Below are positions 23,823 to 35,690 of a DNA stretch of 48,637 nucleotides, piece after piece. A model generated the notes under the pieces. That model searched no databases. It saw only the letters and a program-made list of their open reading frames with translations, and was not told where the DNA came from. Position 1 is the stretch's first letter, and each line of letters begins with the position of its first letter. Location of the stretch: NCBI GenBank assembly GCA_000697335.1, contig JNEM01013595.1, forward strand, positions 1 to 48,637, given 5' to 3'. The DNA is from Conidiobolus incongruus B7586. Taxonomy: Eukaryota; Entomophthoromycota; Entomophthoromycetes; Entomophthorales; Conidiobolaceae. The position numbers and the translations under genes are program-made.

Positions 23823-26532
23823 TGAAGTTTAATCAATACCATTTTTTAATCCTTTTACATTACCTATCAAATATAATTAATCTTCAAACCAATTAAACCA
23901 TCCAAATATTCAAAAAAAATACTATATCTGATGTTTAAATATTTTTCAATATACTTTTGGTGTGCACTAAAATTTAATATTAATTTATGAAAGAAAATTC
24001 AAAATTATCAACTTAGAAATAAACTTTTAATCAGATGAATAGAATATAAATATTCATGCACAAAAATTAACAAAAAAATTTTTACTGCAGATAAATGAAT
24101 TATTTTCAAAAATTTCGTATATAGAATTACAATAAGTTTGTTAGCAAATTTTGGCGATTAAAAGCAATAAATGTAAGGCAATTTTCAAAATAACCCAAAT
24201 TCACAATATTTTATATTAATTTTATGGTACAAAATTAAACAGTATGTATATTGATAAATATGTATATGTTGATATTATTAAATATGAAGCTGTAGCCATA
24301 GTACTGGATTAGTAGTTACCACTATTTACTACCTTGATAATTTATTTTCTTCATCTAGAATTCATATTTGATACTTTTGCTTAACAAATGGGTTTTTATT
24401 TTATTCACCAATAATAATTTCATTTTTATTATCAATCCATTTTGAATATTTTTACATTTTATTATACAATATTAAAATTTTTAAGTTCAAGCTCAATAAT
24501 CAATGGTTAAAGCTATGATAATTTCAAAGATTAAGATTGTATCTAGCGCAATACTCACTTAATAATTAGTTCTTGCATTCAAACAGTTAAATCAAACCAC
24601 CCTTTTTTTCAAGTATCACTATGAATTATGTTATTTTAATGTTTAATCTTCCTAAAATCATTATTAAACTTATACCGAATATTGCAAACTATTAAATTAT
24701 ATTTACAAATATCTTAAAAATTTATGGTGTTATTTGTGAAATTAATTGATTATTGAAAATCTTTTAATATACTAAATGTTTAGCCATTCGAATAATCATA
24801 ATACCTTTAGATAAAATGTTATTTAGTACTACAAATTTGATAATACGTGTACTTATATTTATCCGGATACAATTCAACAGAATTAAACAGAATAAATAAC
24901 TTATTTAAACAATTAAATTGTTATAATATTTCATTATATTTATTAAATCTATATTAATAATCGATCATTTAAGAAAACTTTATTTGATACCAATATCTTT
25001 GTAGTTGAGGTAATAATACAGTTATTAACATTAAATATATATATAATATTTTTTAAAATATATATTTTATTGTGCTTTAATTGAAAACAATTTATTTTCT
25101 TCAAAATGACAAATAATTGTAATATAAATAAATTAATCATATATAATATAATCATATCCATTCATTTATTAATTATCTTTTAATTTTGATAATTTTTTAG
25201 AAAATCTAAAATAATTAGTGTCAACCTTAATCCTTATAAATAAGATTTTACTATTATAAAATATATAAAGAATCAAAATCAATCATATTGGCTATTTTAA
25301 AAAATTATTTAGCCATGTTTTGAACTTTTAAAATAACCTTGTTAATAAAATAATGTTAATTAAGCCTTTTTATTAATAGCAAATATTTTTTTATTCTGTA
25401 ATCAGTATTGTTTTTATATTAAGAGAATTCTGTATTAAAAGCTTTTACTTAAGTATATTGAAAAGTATATATTAAAATAAATAATTAAATTTAAAATCAA
25501 TATCTTATATAATATTATATTAATAGATTATTGAAATATTATAATTGTGAATTTATAATAGATTTAATCTTCAAAAATTTAAATATAAATTTATTAAATT
25601 AAATATCAAAAAAAATTAAATTCAAAATTGTTTCAATATTATACATATATATTTAGAAAATAAGGGATCATTATTGATATAAAATATATATTCAAACTAA
25701 TTATTATATTAAAACCTATAAGTAATTATTTGTTAATTTTAATTATTAATATTTAAATATCAAATTAAATTAGATAATAATGGTTTAAAATATCTAATAA
25801 TATATATTATATATAAATCTATAATGCAAGTTATTAAACAAACTCTTGTATAACTATAATTTATATAAGGTCAGATATATAATAACCAGATTTTATTATA
25901 TATTTTTATTTATAGATAAATTAACAAATATATTAGTGATATTTTATTGATTGGTATTTCCATAATTATAATAGCTTAATTTCATTTAAATTTTATTTTA
26001 TAGCAAAAATTGAACTATATAAAAAAATAACTATATATATTCATTGGTTTATTTTAGTGTTTTTGAAAGCGTAATAATATCTATTTTGATCATTATATTT
26101 TGGCTAAGTATTATTATCAATATTTAATAATATTAAACTATTTATAAATTATTTCAATTCCAGATAAATCAAATAAATTTAAAGATAAATATTATATTAT
26201 TGAAATCATAAATTTAAGTTTAATATTTTATGATAATTTAAATCATTTTAATTTTAAATTAATTTTCATTTTCAAAATCAAAAATTCATAATCAATAATA
26301 AATTTTAATGACTCTCAATATATAGCTATTAAGCTCTGTTTATTATCAATAAAATATAATTTTATTGGATTTGTTAAAAGGCAGGTTCTCAAATTTCTAA
26401 TATAATTCTATGTTTTATATTAACTCTAAATTAATAAAATAATATATATTTTTGAAGTTAATTTAAATTAATAAATACCATTGATTTAACTAAAACATGA
26501 TTTTCTTATTTTTATCTAAATATATTATTATT
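23823..26532. other. Gene-less AT-rich stretch
   Basis: About 2.7 kb of AT-rich DNA. Short open frames here (for example 24949-25161 on the minus strand) have the composition of the background. Nothing supportable. Confidence 0.6.
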
Positions 26533-26859
26533 TGTTGTGGTTTATAGTAAGTACTGTAAATAAAGATGAATGTTAAAAGAGTACTTGTAATACAATATAG
26601 TAAATTATTTATTAATCTTGTATATCTTAAAGCTTACTTACTGTTGAGGCACTGTAGCAGGATATCCAGAAAAATCCTTTTCTATCGCTGTCACTCCTGG
26701 GTTTAAATAATTTGTTCGGTGAGTGATAGGATTTGGATAATTCTAATAAGATGAACTAAAGACCATCATTTGATTATAAACCAACAAAGCCACTATAAAT
26801 GAGCAGTAATATGGACTTGACTATTGAATCGAGACAGACGAGTATTTTAAAATACAACA
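26533..26859 (-). mobile_element. Solo LTR, family 1 (copy C)
   Basis: 327 bp; on the minus strand it starts TGTTGTATTTTAAAATAC and ends near AAACCACAACA. It shares the family blocks, including TAGTGGCTTTGTTGG and TTTAAACCCAGGAGTGA. Opposite in orientation to copies B and D. Confidence 0.7.
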
Positions 26860-29164
26860 CTATTCCTTCTGATTATTTTATATCATTCTTATTTTCTGAG
26901 TTTTGAGATTATCCCTAATAATACTATGAGGAATATGGATACTACCTACTATATTAACTAATATATTCGAAGCATAAATACTCACTGATATATAAAATTG
27001 ATTACATCACTACTTGTCTAAATCTTTTCACTATATTGAATTTGCCACTATATACTGTTACAAAATTAATAAATTACCATGATCATTCTGAAATCTTCAT
27101 TATTGATAAATCAAAATATTTTTCAATTAATTTGCTAATGATAACTCTTCCTAAAGTGTATTAAAATTGTATTTCTTTTGTAATAATCTGTTTTCCAATG
27201 TTGTTAATCATAGTAATATTATTATATATGATCTTATTTAAATTTTACAAATTTTTAAAAATTATAAAAACTGAAATTACCATGCTTCAATAACTAATGA
27301 CTTGACTATGAAATTATAACAATTATGATTATTGAAATTTAATGGTGAATCTCTAAATTAGGACTCCACTTTTTCGAATACCAAGACTATTAACAATAAG
27401 CAAATATACTAGGTTTTATTGTATCTTTTGTATATTTTGAATAATAATATTTGTTTTTAAAACTCAGTTTAATTGGATAATTATTTTATTTGTCAAAAAG
27501 GCTTTATATTCAATCCTATAAATTTTTAAACTATATAATGTTTTAGTACTATTATCGCAAAAATCACATTATATATTGAGAATTTTTTGATATACCACCT
27601 ATTCTCAGATATAAATATACTTTGATATTGATATCTACAAGATTTGCTCAAATTTTTGCCAGGTTCTCATATTATATGGATTATATAATATCAATTCAAT
27701 ATAATGAAATATATCATAATGAATCAAATCTAGAACGATGTGTATTTAGTAAATATTGCATTTACAATATTTACAAAGACCTTAATTGCCTTATATATTG
27801 TTTATTAATTGATTTTAGTACATTATTATCCAAATTTAAAACAAATACATTTTAATTATCAATTTTTTCAGTTTCAAAATTTATTTTTAAGTTTAGAATT
27901 TTTTCGAATCTAGCTGAACATATTTTTAATACCAGTAGAGTAGCACATTTACATCTGTATATAACCTTTAAATCAAGTCAAAATCACTTTTTAAAAGTAC
28001 CAGTATATCTTAATACCTAGATTTTATGGATTCAATAATTTTGATAATATTCACAATGTTAAAGGACATATATTATAAATGTCCAGAGATGTTCTTTTCA
28101 ATGTAGAGCTTGAAGGATCAAGTTATTAAACCTTGATAAATAATAGGAGTTGAATATTTTTTCACTATTATTTATATTAATATTCAAATTCGATGTAAAA
28201 TATTAGTTAATATTTATTCTAGGATTTAAATTAAGAATATATTGAAGAATTTTCAATTCAGCAAATCTTTTAATAGAATTCAAAAATTAACCGATTTTAT
28301 TAAGCGATTAACCTATTTTATTAATAACAGATATATAAATCTGGAATTTTAATAATTTAATAAAACTTTTGATTTGATAATAAATTCAAGAATAAATGAA
28401 TTTAACAGACTTGATCAATATAGTATTAAATCTAAAAATTATTGTGTTCAATAAAATATGAGAAAAAGAAGCTAAATTATTTAATCTGGTATCTTTCCGA
28501 AATTAGAGGTTCAACTATTCAACCCTTGTATTACAGCCGGTATTATTTACAAAGTTAAAAGTTGTAATTGGCACAACTATGAAAATATATTATATAATAT
28601 TGTTACTCTAAATGCAGCTAATAAGTTTAATATGTTATACAAAACGTAATACTTTCTTTTTTTATCATTTTGATCTTTGCCATTTTGCCACTATAAATGT
28701 ATATACTTTGGTATACATAATTTAGGATAGAATATGATTTATGGAATTAAATGATCAAAAACTATTGAATTTTTGAAATGATAAAAATAAATTCTAAATT
28801 TAAAAAGGATTGCTCAAGTTCTTAAATAATTATATTGATAGTATGATTTACAAAATAGATTTCTATCGCTAATTCTATACTGTTTTTGTAATACAAGATA
28901 ATATTTCAATTATTTTAAAAATCGGAAAAATTGAGAACTAATCAAAATCTATTGGGTTTAATCCACCATATGTTATTAATTTATGAATCTATTTTCATTA
29001 GATATCCGAATTCCAGAATTACAATCCACAATCACATTTGAATTAACATCACATTAACCATTTTTATTAAATTTTGATAATATTTTATTTTATTTTACAT
29101 TACATGGTATTATATTATTATACTGATATTGTGTCATGATTAGCAGGATCGAATTGGTCACGGG
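26860..29164. other. Gene-less AT-rich stretch
   Basis: It lies downstream of the lipase stop codon. Small open frames (for example 27622-27855) look like background. No repeat family member recognised. Confidence 0.55.
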
Positions 29165-30253
29165 TTAGAACCACTTTTTATTCCAAATCCCTTTCCACCA
29201 ATCAACTATTTTATCTTTGGTTCTTTGGAACCAATTTCGGGGATCAATTGTCTTGGGATCTTTACAATTCGAGTTGAGACGTTGATTCCAGAATGTGAAG
29301 TGGGCATCAAGGGTTAACTCTTTGACATATTCAACACAATTGGGATCTTCTCCAGTTAAAGAGCATTTAATGGGTTTTCCATTCAGTGTCATATGAAGAA
29401 TGTGCTGACTATGATAGTATCCCAGGAAATGGCCAGGAGAGATCGAGACGATATCACCTCTAGTAGTGACTCTAGCAGATTCAATAGGTTTGGAATTCAA
29501 GTAATCGGCAAATCTTGGGCTACCTACACGAGGCTGACCAAATGTAATTAGTTGGATATCATTCCAACGGAGAGACCCTTCATCAGCAAGCTTAACTGCA
29601 CTAAGGGTAGCCAAGGCGCCTCCTAAACTGTGACCAGTAAAGACAATGCGATAGGTAGGATTCTTTTTCTTGGCAGCGAGAATTGCAGATCTCATTTTGG
29701 GCAAAAGAGCATTCACAGCATCATTGAAACCATCGTGGACTTCAACTGGAGTAGTGCTGTTAGTTTTGATTCGAGTAAGTTTAAATTGCAAATTAACAAT
29801 CCAATTCTTAAAATTGCTGGTACCACGATAAGAAACAATAATGATCTTGCGATCGTGATTCACTCCCATAAATGCAGCAGACTTATGCTTATCATAACTG
29901 ACATAGACGATATCCTTAGTATTGGCACCATAACCCTGGCAGTTATAACAATTCCATTTTTCAATCTCGTTCTGAGGACAATATGCGGTGGCGGCGTAAT
30001 TAAGGAAATTCATTGCAAAACTATTGGGCAATGTCTTGATTGAAATAGGTTTGGGGAAATCGTCGAAAAAATCCATGGTGCGTGCTTCAGCTTTAGGAGC
30101 ATTTTCGGCTTGTTGATCAGCCTCCTTAGCTTGACTAATCAGCTCTTCCAGAGAGCTTAACATCTCTTTATCTTCACTTGCTTCGATTGGCACATCTTTG
30201 CTGGTCTGCGAAAAAATCAAATTGATCCAAAAGAAGAATATCAACAATATCAT
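29165..30253 (-). CDS. Secreted class 3 (Rhizomucor-type) lipase
   Basis: An intronless 362-aa frame. The start is the ATG at 30253, which gives the hydrophobic signal peptide MILLIFFFWINLIFSQ; an in-frame TTG farther out is ignored. An acidic pro-region (about 20-60) precedes the alpha/beta-hydrolase core. The core shows the oxyanion-strand motif IIIVSYRGTSNFKNW (about 137-151), the nucleophile elbow GHSLGG with Ser209, FGQPRVGSPRFADY, then GDIVSISP (probable catalytic Asp267) and DAHFTFW (probable catalytic His318). Cysteines at 92, 102, 105, 297, 306 and 330 suit disulphides in a secreted enzyme. The tail is Trp/Lys-rich (DWWKGIWNKKWF). Such enzymes hydrolyse triacylglycerols outside the cell. 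A decayed paralogue lies 6 kb away, and a TATAAATA precedes the gene. Confidence 0.95.
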   Translation of the reverse strand: MILLIFFFWINLIFSQTSKDVPIEASEDKEMLSSLEELISQAKEADQQAENAPKAEARTMDFFDDFPKPISIKTLPNSFAMNFLNYAATAYCPQNEIEKWNCYNCQGYGANTKDIVYVSYDKHKSAAFMGVNHDRKIIIVSYRGTSNFKNWIVNLQFKLTRIKTNSTTPVEVHDGFNDAVNALLPKMRSAILAAKKKNPTYRIVFTGHSLGGALATLSAVKLADEGSLRWNDIQLITFGQPRVGSPRFADYLNSKPIESARVTTRGDIVSISPGHFLGYYHSQHILHMTLNGKPIKCSLTGEDPNCVEYVKELTLDAHFTFWNQRLNSNCKDPKTIDPRNWFQRTKDKIVDWWKGIWNKKWF

Positions 30254-30291
30254 TTTGCTATGTGATGACAAAGATTATGTAGTTCAAGAAG

Positions 30292-30299
30292 TATTTATA
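30292..30299 (-). promoter_or_regulatory. TATA box of the lipase gene
   Basis: TATAAATA on the minus strand, about 40 bp before the ATG. Its position matches the TATA-like box of the dead paralogue, which supports a conserved core promoter with a very short leader. Confidence 0.5.
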
Positions 30300-32021
30300 T
30301 CATATAAACTGGATTCAGGGAGCAATTAGTTATTTCCGAATATCATTATCAATAATTAAAATTATTCAAATGATGTATGGATATAAATAGTATTTTCACT
30401 CTTAAATTGATCCATTTTTCAAGAGTCATCACTACTTGATATACTTGAAATCTTTTTTTTTCTTGTTTTGAAAAACTTATTAGTATGATTGTATGACAAA
30501 TTGGACATTTTTACAGTTTAATAGGTGTCACGAACAATCAATAATATTTATATTACAATTGAGGAATAATTTTATGTATCTATGAAAGTATACCTTTTCT
30601 AAATGAATATCTATGCTAATTTATTAAATAAATTAATTAATTAAAAGAACATGGAATAATCAAATAAGATCCTTTAAACTAATAAGTATTCCTTAAATTA
30701 ATGTTAGCTGCTCTGAATTGAATATAAATTCCTGTTAAATTGATTTCATTAATTTGACAACCTATCCCAAAAAACATGATAAATTTTATTCATCCGAATT
30801 TGGATAATTGAATGAGTAACTGAAAAAGAAATTGAAGGTCATTTTTCGTGTATGAGTAATAACTGTATCAAATTTGATAATTAAAAAACGAAATGTTATC
30901 TTTAGTAAAATTATATATGGACAAAGATATTTGTGAAATGTTAATAAGTCATTTGATCTATCATAAATCCTCAAAATTAAATTAAAGTACTTTCTGCTAA
31001 ATACTGAAGAAATTATATGATATAAAATATTATTATTATTATTATAATTTTTTGAACAATTTTAAATAGTCAAAATCTCAGGATAAAATTCTTTGTAAAT
31101 ATTTTCCAAAATATTTCCTAACTTTTTGATTCAAGCTCTTCGGATTAATCAACTACTGATTGAAAGTATATTATATTCCTTTCGGAAATATTGAAGTACA
31201 GCTAAATATAATGGAAAAATGCACGTGGTTTATTTTGATATTTACCATATAAAGATGACTTTGAAATGATATCATGAAGGGTTAAGTGGTGCTTAGTGAT
31301 ACAAGAATAAGAAAATTATAAAGGTAAAACGAATTACTCGGAATCAAATATCAAGTTTAATTCAACGAAATCTTGCTTATAAAGCTCAATAATCATGTTT
31401 TTAGATATATATTAAGCTTGTAACGGCATTGATATTTACTTTTTAGGATATAATAAGTTATTGTTTTGTAATGTTTTCACAAAAAGAGAAATACGAGGTT
31501 GTACGCCTAATTTCCAATTTTCATTGAAAATTGAAAAATATATAAATTCATTATTCCAATTTTAGTGTTAAAACCTATCAAATAATTTTTTCCTATTTAT
31601 AGTTGATCATGTTACTTATGTATAACTTTATATATATTTGATCAAGTGTTGATAATACAGATACAAACATTATTTAAAACTATTTGACCAAGTATATAAT
31701 AGCAATGATATTAAGCCTTATCTATAATCTATTAAATGTTAATGTATTCAACTTAATTAAAGGTAGTTCTAAAATTCAACATTTAGATCGGAGAGATGTA
31801 TTTAATTAAAAAATATTGTGAATAAATTAATGATTAATTTTTCTTATTTTTTAAATAAGGAACTTGGAATATATCTGAAACATATATAATAAATTTTTTC
31901 TTAATAATCAAATACACAATTCAAAATTTTTTTATATTTTATTTATTACTGAATTTCAATTATTAATTCCAGTTAAGTTAATTCTAATTTCAAATAGAAA
32001 ATGAACTTTGATATAAAATAT
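30300..32021. other. Gene-less stretch upstream of the lipase
   Basis: It presumably carries lipase regulatory DNA. Slightly less AT-extreme than elsewhere, but with no recognised gene or repeat. Confidence 0.5.
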
Positions 32022-32350
32022 TATTGTATTTTGAAAATACCTGCCTATCTTGATTTGATAGTTGAGTCTATATTATCACTCATATATAGTGGCTTTGTTA
32101 GTCTATAATCAAAAAATACTCTTTGTTCTCTTTGTTAAATTTTAACCAAATCTTATATCATTTATTGAATCAGCTATATAAAGATAGAAAAGAAGTTTTT
32201 CTTGGTATTTTGCTACAATATCTTAACAATAAGTTTTAAGATAGTCCCAATTTATTAAAGGGCAGGATTAATATATAATTCTCTAAATCATATTATGAGT
32301 ACTTTTCTAACTGCAATCTTTATTTATAAAACTTTTATAAAACACTAAAT
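32022..32350 (+). mobile_element. Solo LTR, family 1 (copy D)
   Basis: About 330 bp, beginning TATTGTATTTTGAAAATAC and fading near ACACTAAA; the 3' boundary is approximate. The central 185 bp (about 32088-32272) are almost identical to inverted copy E. It looks like one of the younger or recently homogenised copies. Confidence 0.7.
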
Positions 32351-33808
32351 CCATAAAATGAACATAATTATTTGTTTATATACACACAATATTTAAAAAT
32401 TATATAAATAATCTTTTCAAAGATTAATTCTGAAAATCCTTATATAATATTCTACATAATTTATGTAACTTTATATTAATCAATTAATTTATAGTTTTAA
32501 AGTTAATTTAATTATATAAATATTATTAATTTTACTAATAATCCTGTTACTTTTTTTCCTCTCAATTCTCATTATTTTTTAGTTTTATTCACTATTCTTA
32601 TAATTGAAACTATTTTTATCAGTATATATTTTTGATATGATCTAATATAAATTCTAATATATCTATATTAACTCAATTGTTTAAAAAGCTTTAATAAGCT
32701 TTGTTTACTGATATACTAACTTATTACATAAATATTATATTAATACTCACTCTATATTATATTAGTTTTATTATTATTATACTTATATAGTCATATTAAT
32801 AGATATAATAAATAGTTATTATGAAATTAATACAGACTTATATTCTATATAGTAATATAAATTTCACTATATTATTATAAATATATATTTTTTATTAATA
32901 TAATCTAATTTGTGTTTACTTATATATTAAGAAAAATAATCCATATTTCATATTCATTAATAATGTAATCTTATCAATATATAAACAATATGAATTTTTA
33001 TATTAAATTATTTCCTTCACTATATATTTTCCTTGTTATAAATTATTTATATATAACCTATATTATAAAACTTACCAAAACTTCAAACATTAACTTAATA
33101 TATTAATTAATCAATTAATTATCTGTTAAAATGATAATTAATAAAATATTATATAAAGAATTATGGTTTATAATATAAATATTATTTTATTGAGTGAACT
33201 ACTTTAATTATAGCATAATATTCTCAATATTCACTAACATATATTATAGTAATAAATAAATTTCAAATTTAAGTGTCATATTTAAATTAATATTAAATCG
33301 CATAATGATTCAAATTTAAAACCATTTTGTTTTAATGTAGAATTGCAAGGTATTTTAATTATAACATTTATATTAGAATAATTTAATTTGAATGAGGAAT
33401 TACATATTAAAACATATTTTATATCTAATATAATTAAACTTGATATACAAGATATTTTGATTTTCCACATTTTAAGCATATACAAATTCATTTCATTCAT
33501 TGTTCAGAATATTATTTCACCAATTTACCGATATAAATTAGGTTTATTATATTGATTAACTAAAATGATAGTATATTTTTTGATAAATATACTTTATAAT
33601 TGTTCAAGTAAATATTACAATTAAATTTAAAAATATTATATTTAGTATCATAAAATAAATTTTTAAATTTCACAACTATTATTTTTATTTAGAGGAGTAA
33701 AATATTAATTTACAAGAGAGAGTTAAAAAATTGAAATATTATTTGACTATTATTGGTATTTATTTAATATTCTTGAAAAATATTTATAATGATTTCTGGT
33801 TTAATAAT
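32351..33808. other. AT-rich spacer between inverted LTRs D and E
   Basis: 1.46 kb of extremely AT-rich DNA. It holds no retroelement interior and no supportable gene; the 33282-33500 frame has background composition. Because the two LTRs face each other in opposite orientations, they are independent solo copies rather than one element. Confidence 0.55.
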
Positions 33809-34136
33809 ATTGTGTTTATAATAGATGTTGTAATTAAAGATTATTGTTAGAAAAGTACTGGCGATTAGATTTAGTAAAATATTTATTAATCCTGCCCTTT
33901 AATAAATTGGGACTATCTTAAAACTTATTGTTAAGATATTGTAGCAAAATACCAAGAAAAACTTCTTTTCTATCTTTATATAGCTGATTCAATAAATGAT
34001 ATAAGATTTGGTTAAAATTTAACAAAGAGAACAAAGAGTATTTTTTTGATTATAGACTAACAAAGCCACTATAAATGAATGATAATATCAGCTTAACTAT
34101 CGAATCAAGACAGATGGGTGTTTTCAAAATACAACA
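33809..34136 (-). mobile_element. Solo LTR, family 1 (copy E)
   Basis: About 328 bp; on the minus strand it starts TGTTGTATTTTGAAAACAC. Its middle matches copy D nearly base for base, while both ends are clearly diverged from it. The low-coordinate boundary is approximate. Confidence 0.7.
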
Positions 34137-35571
34137 GATTGATTACAAAATTATAAAAAGTTAAATATAGTAAATCGATATATAAGCCAATATCATTAAT
34201 ATATATTGGTTTTAATTATATTTTTTTCTACATGTCCCCTCCCTTGGATATTATAGTGCTTTTTCCAATGATTATTATTTTTAAATATGATTAAAAAATG
34301 CTTTGTAATTAAAGTGCTAGGATTGAATATATATTATTAATTAACATTTAATTTTTATGTTCAAAGTTACATTTTGTTTCAATTGTAATCTATCATAATT
34401 ATTAATAAAATTTCAGCGTAATTTATAGCTAATCAATAAATAGTTTGATATAATCAAACAATTACCTATCATCCTTATGTTAATATTTACCAATTTGAAA
34501 ATTATTTTTATGATTTTAATTAGGTTAATCAGATATAAATTTTAAAATATATTAATGAATTGAAATTAACAAACAAATAAATATATCTCAATCACCCTCA
34601 TTTATTATATTCACATTAATAATACAAAAAATTTTGTATATTATTGATTAGAGTATTTTAACAAAAATATTGAACTTATTCAAACTCTATTAATTGGCAT
34701 TTTTATATTTTATTGTTTAGCAAATTATGCTCAAATATTAAAACAGAATTTAGAATATTAATAATTTTCAGAAAAAAGTTAGTGATTATTTTATAAAAAC
34801 TAATTTTATTATAGTAATATTGTTATTATACATTCAAAATATTTGTCAATTTCCTAGCCATTAAGATTTTCCAATTGAGATAGATCCCAGATTATATTGA
34901 GATTATAATTGAAATGAAAATCAAACAATTACTAGAAATATTTAATTATACTGATAATCAACTTGATACCATATATATCGATTTATTCTGGTACCTAATT
35001 ATTATAAATTTAATTTTGAACTTAATTGGATATTCATCTGTATTTTTATAAGTTTAATTGAAATACATTGCACATGAAATTGTGATGAAAAAATTCCTTT
35101 TTCGCTAATAATCTATATTACACTCAATTCGATATAAATTAAATCAAACAATATATTTTGAAAATATTTTTCTAAAAAATAATATCACAACTTTTATTTT
35201 CAATTATTGAATACTTGATGCTAAAGAATAATTTCAATATTTAATAACAATTATATAACCTAGTTAAATAATATTGATTTATGAGTTGAATTGTTGAATA
35301 TATAAAAAATCAAATATATCATATATTTAAGTTTTATAATTATATTAGTTTTATTTTATTCGAAGTAATGACTTGCATTGAAATATATTAAAAATTACAG
35401 CCAAGATGAATTTTTCTATTATGATTCAAGATTTTAATTAGATTTTTGATATATAAAAATGAATTACTCGGAAATGTGTAATATACATGTATTAGGAAAT
35501 ACAATTTCCAAAATATAAATTATTGGTTATTATTAAAAACTTTTGTTTACTAGGATTAACATCAATGTTAC

Positions 35572-35602
<31 letters not shown>

Positions 35603-35690
35603 ATACAATCTTCAAACTCTGGTACATCTCAAATCTAAGTATTAATTTGACTTTATAAAAATATAAAATTTATTCAAAATACAATTAATT
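34137..35690. other. Gene-less stretch downstream of the peptidase
   Basis: AT-rich sequence with an (ATT) run at 35572-35602 and no recognised gene or repeat family. Confidence 0.55.
35572..35602. repeat. (ATT)n simple repeat
   Basis: About ten units, 90 bp beyond the stop codon of the M3 peptidase gene. Ordinary microsatellite. Confidence 0.85.

Noticed and set aside
24949-25161. A 70-codon frame on the minus strand, and similar ones at 27622-27855, 30786-30974 and 33282-33500
   Set aside because: Ile/Asn/Tyr/Lys/Leu-rich translations that mirror the AT-rich background, with no domain and no composition shift.
31785-31798. AGATCGGAGAGATG, resembling the Illumina TruSeq adapter
   Set aside because: It diverges from the adapter after eight bases, so unlike the exact 19-mer at 2364 it is probably chance.
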